44,876 nucleotides of DNA. Source: Formosimonas limnophila (GTDB lineage: Bacteria > Pseudomonadota > Gammaproteobacteria > Burkholderiales > Burkholderiaceae). Shown here in pieces: positions 1-7,934 of this stretch (its first letter is position 1; every line of letters starts with the position of its first letter). The stretch covers positions 1 to 44,876 of the forward strand of contig NZ_BMZG01000013.1 in assembly GCF_014652675.1 (NCBI RefSeq), given 5' to 3'. The position numbers were made by a program, and so were the translations under genes. The notes under the pieces are model-generated. The model ran no database searches. It was given only the letters and a program-made list of their open reading frames with translations, and was not told the DNA's origin.

Positions 1-30
1 CGCTCAAAACAACACGGCGATAAAACCAAA

Positions 31-132
31 TCAAGCCAAAAACAGAAACAATGAAGGATGCTTGTGCAACTCTGGCGCTTGCTTTTGGTTGAACAAATTC
101 TGCCAGTGTTTGATGGGCAAGGTTGTGTTCAT
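31..132 (-). pseudogene. possible broken start of pgpA (phosphatidylglycerophosphatase A)
   Basis: An ATG follows the thiL stop directly (TAA then ATG), the arrangement expected of a translationally coupled downstream gene. The frame reads MNTTLPIKHWQNLFNQKQ and then HKHPSLFLFLA before a TGA at 31-33. In many proteobacteria pgpA follows thiL, and PgpA starts with a short polar stretch, then a His-Pro and a hydrophobic segment leading to a Gly-Leu-Ser-Pro motif. In a shifted frame just past the stop the bases can encode Leu-Ser-Pro. That makes a frameshifted pgpA remnant possible, but only about 130 bases are visible and the identification is weak. Confidence 0.25.
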
Positions 133-1113
133 TTAAAAATGCGTATAGCCAGACCAATCTTGTGTTTTGACTGCTTGTTCAGGGTATTTGCGCGAGTGCC
201 AGCTGATGATGTGGGATTGAGTAGATGTCGGCGCTGTGATTGTTCCAATACGCGTGCAATGTACACCTGTATGGTTTTGAAGGGCGTTGATTGAGCTGCG
301 ATGGCTGATTGGGGCAGTAAAGCATAATTCATAATCATCACCGCCTGAGATGGCATGTTGCCATTGGGTGAGTGTTGGGTATTGCCGCAACGTCGGTGAG
401 GTGGGCAGGGTATCTAAATCAATGCACGCGTTGACTTTAGAGGCTTGTAATATGTGTTTTAAGTCGCCAGCAAGACCATCGGATAAGTCGAGCATCGCAT
501 GAGCGATGTGACGAAGTTGCATTCCTGTGCTGATTCGTGGTGTAGGACTCTCTAACCGACTTCTGATGATTCTTAGGTGCTCGTCATTGATGTGTTTTTT
601 TAGCAATGACAAAGCAAGAGAGGCGTCGCCCAGCGTACCCGTCACCCAAATGTCATCATCGACTTGAGCTGTATTTCTGCGAATAGCTTGTCCGCGCGGT
701 ACTTGCCCAATGGCTGTAATGCTAATCATGAGTAGATCGCTGCCGGTGGTATCACCGCCGATAAGGTCACAGTTGAACTCAGCGGCGGTATCTAACAGTC
801 CTTGGCTGTAAGCTGATAGCCATGACTCATCGGCTTGAGGCAGCGCAAGTGTCAGAGTAAATGCGATGGGCTGTGCGCCCATGGCCGCTAAATCTGAGAG
901 ATTGACCGCAAGAGACTTTTGACCAAGCCGATAAGGGTTAGTGTCGGGAAAGAAGTGCCTGCCTGAAATCAGGGCATCTGTGGTGATGACGCATTGGTGA
1001 TGATCTGCGATGGTGAATAATGCGGCGTCGTCCCCAACTCCCAAATTCACCGCACCTGATTGATGCGGGGTTTGAGTGAAGTATTTTTTAATGAGCGAGA
1101 ACTCGTCTGACAT
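133..1113 (-). CDS. thiL: thiamine-monophosphate kinase ThiL
   Basis: ThiL phosphorylates thiamine monophosphate with ATP to give thiamine diphosphate, the last step of cofactor synthesis, in the cytosol. The 326-residue length fits the family. The N-terminal region has the acidic GVGDDAAL motif (about residues 26-33) and then TTDALISGRHF, which contribute metal and nucleotide binding in this PurM/AIR-synthase-like fold. A Gly-Gly-Asp-Thr-Thr segment (about 119-123) and a late SGGDDYELCF motif are also typical. The gene starts 6 bases after the nusB stop, so the two are very probably cotranscribed, with ribH further upstream. This ribH-nusB-thiL order is common in proteobacteria. The start ATG is the first in frame and gives the expected N-terminus. 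Confidence 0.96.
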   Translation of the reverse strand: MSDEFSLIKKYFTQTPHQSGAVNLGVGDDAALFTIADHHQCVITTDALISGRHFFPDTNPYRLGQKSLAVNLSDLAAMGAQPIAFTLTLALPQADESWLSAYSQGLLDTAAEFNCDLIGGDTTGSDLLMISITAIGQVPRGQAIRRNTAQVDDDIWVTGTLGDASLALSLLKKHINDEHLRIIRSRLESPTPRISTGMQLRHIAHAMLDLSDGLAGDLKHILQASKVNACIDLDTLPTSPTLRQYPTLTQWQHAISGGDDYELCFTAPISHRSSINALQNHTGVHCTRIGTITAPTSTQSHIISWHSRKYPEQAVKTQDWSGYTHF

Positions 1114-1119
1114 CTTTAG

Positions 1120-1551
1120 CTATTTTTGCTCTGCAGAAATTTCTAATGAACGAGTAGCAGCTGCGACTTTGTCGAGCACGCCATTGACATATTTAAAGCC
1201 GTCTGTTCCGCCAAAGCTTTTGGTGATTTCCACTGCTTCGTTGATGACTACTTTGTAGGGTACGGCTAATTCGTGGGTCAACTCATAGGCCGACTCAAGC
1301 AAAACAGCGTGTTCGACGGGACTGAGTTCATCAATGGTGCGGTCTAAATGCGGGGCGATACTGGCTCGCAAATCATCGGTGTTTTTGACCACGCCGTAGA
1401 ATAATTGCTTGAAATACGTTTCATCAGCCTTGTGAAAGTCTGGCGTTTCTCGCACAAAGGCGTCAATGGCACCGATGTCTTCGCCTGTAACGAGCCATTG
1501 ATATAAACCTTGTACCACTAATTCACGCGAGCGTCTGCGTGCACTTTTCAT
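1120..1551 (-). CDS. nusB: transcription antitermination factor NusB
   Basis: NusB binds boxA RNA with NusE (ribosomal protein S10) and supports antitermination of rRNA transcription. The 143-residue all-helical protein begins with the basic [18 protein letters not shown] segment, the RNA-binding arginine-rich helix typical of NusB. It ends with the conserved [26 protein letters not shown] region that forms the C-terminal helices. It lies between ribH (about 150 bases upstream) and thiL (6 bases downstream) on the same strand. The last residues read EISAEQK, a charged tail of ordinary length. Nothing is unusual. Confidence 0.97.
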   Translation of the reverse strand: MKSARRRSRELVVQGLYQWLVTGEDIGAIDAFVRETPDFHKADETYFKQLFYGVVKNTDDLRASIAPHLDRTIDELSPVEHAVLLESAYELTHELAVPYKVVINEAVEITKSFGGTDGFKYVNGVLDKVAAATRSLEISAEQK

Positions 1552-1705
1552 GTTTTGTCCTTAATGAAAAAGAACAAAGTAAGCAATGACTTTGTTCGTG
1601 AATGGCGCTTTATGCAATAAATTGCTGAGTTTTGGAATGGCAGCAGTGACAAGTGTCTGAGTGCTGCCTCACCATAAAAGTGTCGTAATCTCGTTCGTTG
1701 AACGT

Positions 1706-2209
1706 TCAGATGTTTGCAGCATCATCTGCATTAACGGCATTGCCGCCCATGAATGCATCAAGCCCTTCGTACAGACAAGCCATTTCGATAGCGACACGCG
1801 CTGCTTCTGACCCTTTGGTGGCCATGCGCTCGATGGCTTGTTCGTCATTTTCGGTGGTCAAAATGGCATTGGCAATGGGCATGTTGAAATCCAAACCAAC
1901 TTTCGTGATGCCTGCGCCTGATTCATTTGAAACCAGTTCAAAATGATACGTTTCACCGCGAATGACCGCACCGAGTGCTATCAATGCATCAAACTCTTCG
2001 GTTTGAGCCAGCATTTGCAATGCCAACGGCACTTCGAGTGCGCCGGGGACAGTAATGTAGAGAATGTCATCTTCAAGCACGCCCTGTGCGAGCAGCTCAT
2101 TGATACAAGCTTGATAGAGACCTTCACAGACCTCTTCGTTGAAACGGGCTTGAACGATACCTATGCGTAAGCCATTACCTGAGATGATGGGTTTGAATTG
2201 CTCAATCAT
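1706..2209 (-). CDS. ribH: 6,7-dimethyl-8-ribityllumazine synthase
   Basis: RibH condenses 5-amino-6-ribitylamino-uracil with 3,4-dihydroxy-2-butanone 4-phosphate to lumazine, the penultimate step to riboflavin. The family forms pentameric or icosahedral shells. Visible signatures are [13 protein letters not shown] near the N-terminus, [10 protein letters not shown] (about residues 54-63), and [12 protein letters not shown] (about 80-91), which holds the catalytic His. The 167 residues include a somewhat extended C-terminal tail rich in Ala and Asn. The start has a GGAATT Shine-Dalgarno-like sequence 4-9 bases upstream. Unlike many Burkholderiales there is no ribBA next to it; ribE and ribD are 13-17 kb away in this window. 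Confidence 0.96.
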   Translation of the reverse strand: MIEQFKPIISGNGLRIGIVQARFNEEVCEGLYQACINELLAQGVLEDDILYITVPGALEVPLALQMLAQTEEFDALIALGAVIRGETYHFELVSNESGAGITKVGLDFNMPIANAILTTENDEQAIERMATKGSEAARVAIEMACLYEGLDAFMGGNAVNADDAANI

Positions 2210-2402
2210 GTGAAATTCCTATTTATTGCTGCGTACCTCACGGTTGGAGATTCGCTTATAGGTGGCATTGTACGCGATTATGCTCCGTGCAGATAGACCC
2301 TGCGAGGGCCTGCTTTTGAATAAACATTGGTTCGTGTGATTTAATCAGCATGTTTTCAAGCAATAGAACAAAACAACAAGCCAGAGCTGAATCGCTTGGT
2401 CG

Positions 2403-3023
2403 TTAGGAAGACTGTATCAAGCTGATGATTTTCGCCGTGATCATGTCCACAGCAGGGTCATTCGCACCGTGTGGCAAAATCACATCGGCAAATCGCTTCG
2501 ACGGCTCGACGAATTGGTTGTGCATCGGGCGAACGGTGGCTTTGTACTGGGAAATGACATTGTCCATTGAACGGCCACGTTCTTGGATGTCTCTAGTCAA
2601 ACGGCGGATGAAGCGAACATCGGGATCTGTATCGACGTAAATTTTGAGCGACATCATGTCACGCAATGCCTTGTCATACAACGCAAAAATCCCCTCAAGA
2701 ACAATCACCGTGGCGGGGGCGACCACAACCGTTTCTTTTGCACGGGTGTGCTCGGTATAGTTATAGGTGGGCATTTGAATCGGTACGTTGTTGCGCAAAT
2801 CATCGAGCTGCTCTGCCATCAATGCCCAATCAAAAGCATGTGGGTGGTCATAATTCATGTGAATGCGTTGCTCGAATGTCAAATCGCTTTGGTCACGATA
2901 ATAATTGTCTTGAATAATCACCGCCGTGTGCTCGGTGCCTGCCGCTTCGATGACTTTGCGGGTCACGGTGGATTTGCCACTGCCGCTGCCGCCTGCGATG
3001 CCGATGATGAATGGGGTCGTCAT
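2403..3023 (-). CDS. udk: uridine kinase
   Basis: Udk phosphorylates uridine and cytidine to UMP and CMP in pyrimidine salvage. The protein begins MTTPFIIGIAGGSGSGKST, with the P-loop GGSGSGKS at about residues 11-18. It continues with the QDNYYRD uridine-binding motif, YNYTEHTR, the EGIFALYD segment, and the RRLTRDIQERGRS lid region. The upstream in-frame start at 3101 would add 26 residues (MLAFCLML...) that the family lacks, so the start at 3023, which puts the P-loop at the usual place, is chosen. That gives 206 residues. It lies downstream of the malic enzyme on the same strand, but a hairpin separates them, so it is probably a separate unit. Confidence 0.95.
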   Translation of the reverse strand: MTTPFIIGIAGGSGSGKSTVTRKVIEAAGTEHTAVIIQDNYYRDQSDLTFEQRIHMNYDHPHAFDWALMAEQLDDLRNNVPIQMPTYNYTEHTRAKETVVVAPATVIVLEGIFALYDKALRDMMSLKIYVDTDPDVRFIRRLTRDIQERGRSMDNVISQYKATVRPMHNQFVEPSKRFADVILPHGANDPAVDMITAKIISLIQSS

Positions 3024-3088
3024 GATGCTGCCTGTGAGATGGTTACAAACAGGGCGCATAATATCAGAAAGAGTGGGCAGCATTAAGC

Positions 3089-3113
3089 AAAAAGCGAGCA
3101 TGATGCTCGCTTT
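3089..3113 (-). terminator. rho-independent terminator after the malic enzyme gene
   Basis: Seven-base arms (GCGAGCA / TGCTCGC, 3094-3100 and 3104-3110) enclose a 3-base loop and are extended by A/T pairs. Read on the minus strand the hairpin is followed by a short T-run. It sits 28 bases beyond the malic enzyme stop and before the udk start, so it should end the malic enzyme transcript. Confidence 0.7.
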
Positions 3114-3140
3114 CTGTTGGTTTCGTGGTTTACACGTGAC

Positions 3141-4808
3141 TTAGCTTGGGTCGTATTCATAAGTCGAGTATTTTGGTACCCAATCTCGTTCAGCCAGTCG
3201 TGATTCCATCTCCTCTCGTGTTACTGTCGCAACGCCGAGTCTGAATGCGCACTCAGCAACCGCACGTGCCACGTGATTAGTGACTTTCATTAGGTCAGTG
3301 ATGGGCGGGAATGCTGCGCCTGTGGCGAGTCGTTCTGATGTGACCTGTGTGGCGAGGGCAAATGCGGCCTCTGTCATCATTTCTGCCTCAACAGTGCGTG
3401 CACCTGCGGCGGCGACACCCCAACCGATGCCAGGGAAGACAAAGGTGTTGTTGCCTTGGCCGATTTGGTGGGTTTTGCCTTTCCACTCCACAGGGGAGAA
3501 TGGGCTGCCTGTCACAACGATGGCGTGGCCATCAGTCCAGCAAATGGCGTCTTTCGGCAAGATTTCGGTGAGGTTGGTTGGGTTTGACATCGCGAAAATG
3601 ATGGGGCGAGGGGTGTTTTTCATCACTTCGTCGATGACTTTTTGGTCAAATGAGCCGCCTTGGCCTGACAAACCGAGCAATACGGTCACTTTCGCATTGC
3701 GGATGGTTTCAATCAAGTTTGGGTTTTTGCTCGCGAATTCCCAGTTGGCCAAATCGCTGCGTGGGTGTGCGAACTCCATTTTATAATCTTCAAGGCCTTC
3801 ACGGTCGGTTAAAATCAAACCGCGTGAGTCCAGTACATAGATGCGTTTTTTTGCTTCTTCATCAGACAAGCCGAGGCGGACGAGGCCGTTTTTCACTTGT
3901 TTGGCCACCCCGATACCGCCTGCGCCTGCGCCGCTGACGAGGAACACTTGGTCTGGTAAAGTTTTTCCTTGCTCGGTCGCTGCGAGTAAGCCTGCGAGTG
4001 CAGTCGCGCCTGTGCCTTGAATGTCGTCGTTAAACGATGGTACGACGTCGCGGTAGCGGGCAAGGACTTCAAATGCCGATGATTTGCTCAAATCTTCCCA
4101 TTGCAGCAAGGCTTTCGGGAAGCGTTTTTTCCATGCGGCGATGAACGCATCAATGATTTCAAAGTATTTATCGCCACGGATGCGTGTTTTGCGCACACCT
4201 AAATAGAATGGGTCTTCAAGGAGTTTTTTGTTGTCCGTGCCGAAGTCAAGTAACACGGGCAGGCTGCGTGCTGGGTCAATCCCAGCTGTGAGTGAGTACA
4301 AACTTAACTTGCCCATACAGATGGCGATACCGCCGAAACCTTGATCTCCAATGCCCAAAATACCTTCTGCGTCGGTGACCACCGCGAGGTCATTTTCGCC
4401 ATAACTGGCGAGAATCTCATCGAGTCGCTGGTAATTGTCTTCGGTCACAATCAAGCCGCGCGGCTCACGGTAAATGTGGCTGAACTCCTGAATGGCTTCG
4501 CCGACTGTGGGGGTGTACACAATGGGCAGCATTTCTTCGATGTGTGCCATCACTAGAGCATAGAACGTGGTGCGGTTGTAATCTTGTAAAGCGCGCAGAT
4601 AAACGTATTTGTCGAGTGGTGTGGCGAATTTTTGGTACTGCTCATAACTGCGTGCGACTTGTTCTTCTAATGTTTCGACACGCTGTGGCAAACGCCCTTC
4701 AATGCCAAAGGCACGGCGCTCCTCGATGGAAAATGCCGTGCCTTTGTTCAAATAAGGGTCTTCGAGTAACGTGCGCCCTCGTGATTTAATCTTAACCGTG
4801 TCCTGCAT
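3141..4808 (-). CDS. maeA: NAD(P)-dependent malic enzyme (SfcA/MaeA type)
   Basis: This enzyme oxidatively decarboxylates malate to pyruvate with reduction of NAD(P)+, linking the TCA cycle to pyruvate. The protein has 555 residues, close to E. coli MaeA (565). Key motifs appear in order: the catalytic-Tyr segment YTPTVGEAIQ, EDNYQRL, GILGIGDQGFGGI, the metal-binding WEDLSKSSAF and SFNDDIQGTG, the Rossmann dinucleotide motif GAGAGGIGVA, and FAMSNPTNLTE. The cofactor preference cannot be read with certainty, but the fold is the short, non-MaeB type with no phosphotransacetylase domain. Start: ATG at 4808 has a strong AGGAG 7 bases upstream. The alternative start at 4901 adds 31 unrelated residues. 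The leader carries a tandem 47-bp repeat, described separately. Confidence 0.94.
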   Translation of the reverse strand: MQDTVKIKSRGRTLLEDPYLNKGTAFSIEERRAFGIEGRLPQRVETLEEQVARSYEQYQKFATPLDKYVYLRALQDYNRTTFYALVMAHIEEMLPIVYTPTVGEAIQEFSHIYREPRGLIVTEDNYQRLDEILASYGENDLAVVTDAEGILGIGDQGFGGIAICMGKLSLYSLTAGIDPARSLPVLLDFGTDNKKLLEDPFYLGVRKTRIRGDKYFEIIDAFIAAWKKRFPKALLQWEDLSKSSAFEVLARYRDVVPSFNDDIQGTGATALAGLLAATEQGKTLPDQVFLVSGAGAGGIGVAKQVKNGLVRLGLSDEEAKKRIYVLDSRGLILTDREGLEDYKMEFAHPRSDLANWEFASKNPNLIETIRNAKVTVLLGLSGQGGSFDQKVIDEVMKNTPRPIIFAMSNPTNLTEILPKDAICWTDGHAIVVTGSPFSPVEWKGKTHQIGQGNNTFVFPGIGWGVAAAGARTVEAEMMTEAAFALATQVTSERLATGAAFPPITDLMKVTNHVARAVAECAFRLGVATVTREEMESRLAERDWVPKYSTYEYDPS

Positions 4809-4896
4809 AAAAGCTCCTTTTGTGCGAAATAGTATCTGTCGATAAACCGAGGCGACATGAGTGATGGGTCTTTGCCCAGCCTGCGGTGAAACAAGG

Positions 4897-4990
4897 CGCA
4901 AGGATGGCGGATGCGACTGAAAAAGTCAAGTCGCGATGCAGCACGCAAGGATGGCGGATGCGACTGAAAAAGTCAAGTCGCGATGCAGCA
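4897..4990. repeat. perfect tandem duplication of a 47-bp unit in the maeA leader
   Basis: Two identical 47-base units lie head to tail (4897-4943 and 4944-4990) with no mismatch. Each unit contains an inverted pair, GCGACT and AGTCGC, separated by about 10 bases, so each can form a hairpin. On the minus strand the units sit roughly 90-180 bases upstream of the maeA ATG, in the region expected to hold its promoter or 5' leader. Each unit also holds a TTGACT that could act as a -35-like element. No similar unit was noticed elsewhere in the window. Confidence 0.9.
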
Positions 4991-5082
4991 TTTGAGGGGC
5001 TTTTCAGCGTGATGAGCGTTTTTTTATGCTACTATTTTCACCAAATTTAGTTATGGATGTAGTTAATTAATTGAGGTGAATG

Positions 5083-5622
5083 ATGAAAAAAATTGTGGTG
5101 GTGGGGCCAGAGTCAACGGGAAAAAGCAGTTTATGCGAAGCGTTGGCAGAGCATTATCAAGGCTTGTGGGTGCGAGAGTTTGCTCGTGAATACTTGACTG
5201 AGCATGGAACAGATTATTCGTTTGAGGATTTGTTGACCATCGCCAAAGGCCAGTTGGCTTTGGAAGATGCTGCGACGGCGCTGGCAGTGCGTGAGGGCAC
5301 GCCCTATTTGTTTTTTGATACCGACATGCACGTGATGCATGTGTGGAGCACGTTTGTCTTTGGCAAAGAGCATGAACTGGTTGAGCAAGAGCGCGCACGG
5401 CGAGAGTATGATATGTATTTGTTGGCTTGTCCTGATTTGCCTTGGACACGTGATCATTTGCGCGAGTATCCTGATTTGGAGACGCGCGATAAGCTATATC
5501 AAGTTTATAAAGAGATTTTGAAGAGTCAACATACGCCATGGGCCGAAGTGCGTGGTATTGGCCCTGTACGGACGCAGTGTGCAATTGATGCTGTGAATCA
5601 ATTGTTTGATTCGGGGCGGTGA
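5083..5622 (+). CDS. NadR-type AAA ATPase / putative ribosylnicotinamide kinase
   Basis: The 179-residue protein has a P-loop, GPESTGKSS, at about residues 7-15. Next come WVREFAREYL and a DxD-like acidic motif in LFFDTDMHVMHVW. This arrangement matches the C-terminal kinase domain of NadR (AAA_28 family), which phosphorylates nicotinamide riboside to NMN. The nucleotidyltransferase and DNA-binding domains of full-length NadR are absent, so at most the kinase function is predicted. No pnuC-type transporter is adjacent. Two consecutive ATGs exist (5080 and 5083). The GAGGTG ribosome site at 5073-5078 is only one base from the first, so the second is preferred. It stands alone, followed by a terminator. 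Substrate assignment is family-based inference. Confidence 0.75.
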   Translation: MKKIVVVGPESTGKSSLCEALAEHYQGLWVREFAREYLTEHGTDYSFEDLLTIAKGQLALEDAATALAVREGTPYLFFDTDMHVMHVWSTFVFGKEHELVEQERARREYDMYLLACPDLPWTRDHLREYPDLETRDKLYQVYKEILKSQHTPWAEVRGIGPVRTQCAIDAVNQLFDSGR

Positions 5623-5675
5623 CTCGGGCTGGTACTACTTTTTTGCAACATTTTTATTTTTTTTGAATTATTTTT

Positions 5676-5701
5676 GGCGCACCTATTTGGTGCGCTTTTT
5701 G
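5676..5701 (+). terminator. rho-independent terminator after the NadR-like gene
   Basis: GCGCACC (5677-5683) and GGTGCGC (5689-5695) form a 7-bp stem with a 5-base loop, followed by a T-run. It is 55 bases past the stop codon of the NadR-like gene. Confidence 0.85.
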
Positions 5702-5916
5702 ATGGCTCAGAGATTGCAGGAGTTTTTTGTGCTCTGATTTGGTGTGTTATTGGTGTGACTGTTGACAGTTGTGCACTGGGTTGTTGCAAAAATTCTTTTT
5801 TATCAATGGCTTAAAGTGTATTTTGTCGCGTTGCAGCACTTTACAAATCGGGTTTTGTTGGGCACACTAAGGTCAAAAGGGTGCGGTTTTACCCTGTTTT
5901 ATCAAAAGGAGACGTC

Positions 5917-6270
5917 ATGAAACTTATCACCGCAATCATTTGCTCAGAAAAGCTCTCTGATGTTAAGGAGGCTTTGTTCAAGGTTGGCTTCACAGGCATG
6001 AGCTTGGCTAAGGTGGCAGGACATGGTGGTGAGCATGAGGTTTTGGAGCACTAGCGTGGTCAACAAGTCAAACTGGAGTTTCACGACAAAATCGAATTGA
6101 AAATCGCTGTCAGTGAGACTTTTGTCGATGTCACCATCAATGCGATTTGTCAGGCGGCACAAACAGGTGACGTGGGTGATGGCAAAATCTTTGTCCAGCC
6201 ATTAGACCATGTGGTGCGGATTCGCACGAATGAGCTGGACAACAGTGCGTTGACGCCTGTTGATCATTAA
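5917..6270 (+). pseudogene. PII nitrogen regulatory protein (GlnK-like), interrupted by an in-frame TAG
   Basis: The frame reads MKLITAIICSEKLSDVKEAL and continues to a TAA at 6268 with one internal TAG at 6052-6054 (codon 46). The sequence aligns without gaps to GlnB/GlnK: VGFTGMSL at the T-loop base, then IELKIAVSETFVDVTINAI and the late AAQTGDVGDGKIFV and IRIRT motifs. PII proteins bind 2-oxoglutarate and ATP or ADP, and as GlnK they plug AmtB. The TAG falls where E. coli GlnB has Tyr46, a one-base change from a Tyr codon. The uridylylation site Tyr51 is Val here and the T-loop is divergent, so this was an unusual PII before the stop. The AAAGGAG ribosome site and position 128 bases before amtB mark a glnK-amtB unit. 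It is probably a pseudogene, although readthrough or a sequence error is not excluded. Confidence 0.85.
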
Positions 6271-6397
6271 GCATTAAACAGACTTAGAAAGAGCGGTTCA
6301 CTGATTTTTGATTGCTGCAGCTTTCTACTTTTCATCGAGAGATGATGTTTTGTATCTTTTATTCATAAAACCCACCGAGAATCAACAGGAGAATCCC

Positions 6398-7831
6398 ATG
6401 AAACGATATTTAACCTTCCTTGTACTGGCCCTCGCTTCGGGTGTGGCTCTGGCGCAGGCAACGCCTGAGGTGGTAGCACCTGCTGCAGATGCCCCCACTC
6501 CTGCGGCTGTTGAGCTGGTACTTAATCGTGGTGACACAGCATTTATGCTGATTTGCTCGGCTCTGGTGCTCTTAATGACACCTGCTTTGGCCTTTTTCTA
6601 CGGTGGTTTGTCGCGAGGTAAAAGCGTTTTGAACACCATGATGATGTCGTTTGGTGCGCTCGGCGTGGTGACCATTGTTTGGACGGTGGCTGGGTTTTCT
6701 TTCGCTTTTGGTGACAATCCTATGGGTGCATACTTCGGTAGTTTTGACAATATCATGCTGGCAGGCATGGACATGGGGACTTTGGTGGGGACATTTGAGG
6801 CGGCCGATGGTCACGCCATTCCGAAATATGTGTTTGTGATGTTTCAAATGACTTTTGCCATCATCGCGGCGGCGCTGATTAGCGGTGCGTTGGTTGATCG
6901 CATGAAATTCAGTGCTTATTTGGCGTTTATCGCCTTGTGGAGTCTACTGGTTTATAGTCCGATTGCTCACTGGGTTTGGGATGTTTCTGGCTGGTTGCTT
7001 GTTATCGGTGCGCTCGACTTTGCTGGTGGTACGGTGGTACACATCAATGCTGGTGTGTCGGCCTTGGTCGCTGCGATTGTGCTCGGCCCGCGTTTAAAAA
7101 CATCTCGTCAAACAGCGATTCCACATAACATCCCTTTCGTTATGCTCGGTTCTGGCTTGCTCTGGTTCGGCTGGTTCGGTTTCAATGCCGGCAGTGCATT
7201 GGGTGCGAACGATGATGCGGGCTTGGCGTTGTTGACGACTCAAATCGCCACAGGTACAGCGTTGGCTACATGGCTCGTTTGGGAAAAAATCTCTGGTCAT
7301 GCTATGAGTGCTGTTGGTGCGGCAACAGGTGTGGTGGTTGGCTTAGTGGCTATTACGCCTGCGGCTGGTTTGGTCAGTCCTGCTTATGCTCTCGTCATTG
7401 GTGTGTTGGGCGCGACAGGCAGCTTTTGGGCTGTTCAGTATAAAAGAGCATTTCGTGTTGATGACGTGCTTGATGTGTTCGCTTGCCATGGCGTAGCGGG
7501 TATTATCGGTGCGGTGGCTACAGGTGCTTTTGCCTTTTCAACGTTGGGTGAGGCCGCTAAACCTGTTGGCGAACAAGTGGTGATTCAATTGACGGCGGTT
7601 GGTGCGACGATTGTGTACTCTGCCGTGGTAACTTACATTATCCTCAAAGCAATTCAATTCACCATCGGTTTGCGTGTGTCTGAGGCGGATGAGGTACAAG
7701 GTATCGATATCGCCAGTCATGAAGAAGCGGGTTATTCAAGTGATGGTTTGGGGTTTAGCAAAGCGGATGTGTCTTCATCTGAAAGTGGCTTGACCGCACC
7801 TGTGTACATTGCCAAACCTGTGTCAGCGTAA
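6398..7831 (+). CDS. amtB: ammonium transporter AmtB
   Basis: AmtB is a trimeric inner-membrane channel for ammonium. The chosen ATG (6398) has AGGAG upstream and gives a signal peptide (MKRYLTFLVLALASGVALAQA) like that of E. coli AmtB. The alternative at 6308 adds 30 unlikely residues. Eleven hydrophobic segments follow. Family signatures include ALAFFYGGLSRGKSVLNTMM, the pore histidine in GGTVVHINAG (His about 215) and the second pore histidine in FACHGVAGIIG (His about 364), so the twin-His conduction site is intact. The C-terminal region that normally contacts GlnK (EADEVQGIDIASHEEAGY) is present, although the PII gene just upstream carries a stop codon. The protein has 477 residues. Confidence 0.96.
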   Translation: MKRYLTFLVLALASGVALAQATPEVVAPAADAPTPAAVELVLNRGDTAFMLICSALVLLMTPALAFFYGGLSRGKSVLNTMMMSFGALGVVTIVWTVAGFSFAFGDNPMGAYFGSFDNIMLAGMDMGTLVGTFEAADGHAIPKYVFVMFQMTFAIIAAALISGALVDRMKFSAYLAFIALWSLLVYSPIAHWVWDVSGWLLVIGALDFAGGTVVHINAGVSALVAAIVLGPRLKTSRQTAIPHNIPFVMLGSGLLWFGWFGFNAGSALGANDDAGLALLTTQIATGTALATWLVWEKISGHAMSAVGAATGVVVGLVAITPAAGLVSPAYALVIGVLGATGSFWAVQYKRAFRVDDVLDVFACHGVAGIIGAVATGAFAFSTLGEAAKPVGEQVVIQLTAVGATIVYSAVVTYIILKAIQFTIGLRVSEADEVQGIDIASHEEAGYSSDGLGFSKADVSSSESGLTAPVYIAKPVSA

Positions 7832-7885
7832 TGATTTTCAACTAATATAGTATGTGAACAATAGTAAAAGCAAGCACCAAAAAAG

Positions 7886-7908
7886 CCAGCAAAAATGCTG
7901 GTTTTTTT
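7886..7908 (+). terminator. rho-independent terminator after amtB
   Basis: CCAGC and GCTGG form a 5-bp stem, extendable by flanking A/T pairs, with a 6-base loop and then seven T. It lies about 55 bases after the amtB stop and before the convergent lipoprotein gene. Confidence 0.8.
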
Positions 7909-7934
7909 GTACGGCGAAAATCGATAGAGACCGA

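Noticed and set aside
4748-4948. Upstream open frame or N-terminal extension of the malic enzyme
   Set aside because: A strong ribosome site precedes ATG 4808, and the extension is unlike the family and runs into the tandem repeats.
5131-5584. Long minus-strand frames opposite the NadR-like gene
   Set aside because: They are antisense to a well-supported coding region, and their composition shows no protein similarity.
5701-5916. Sigma-54 promoter before the PII-amtB genes
   Set aside because: Candidate sequences such as GTGCACTGGGTTGTTGC do not keep the required GG-N10-GC spacing.
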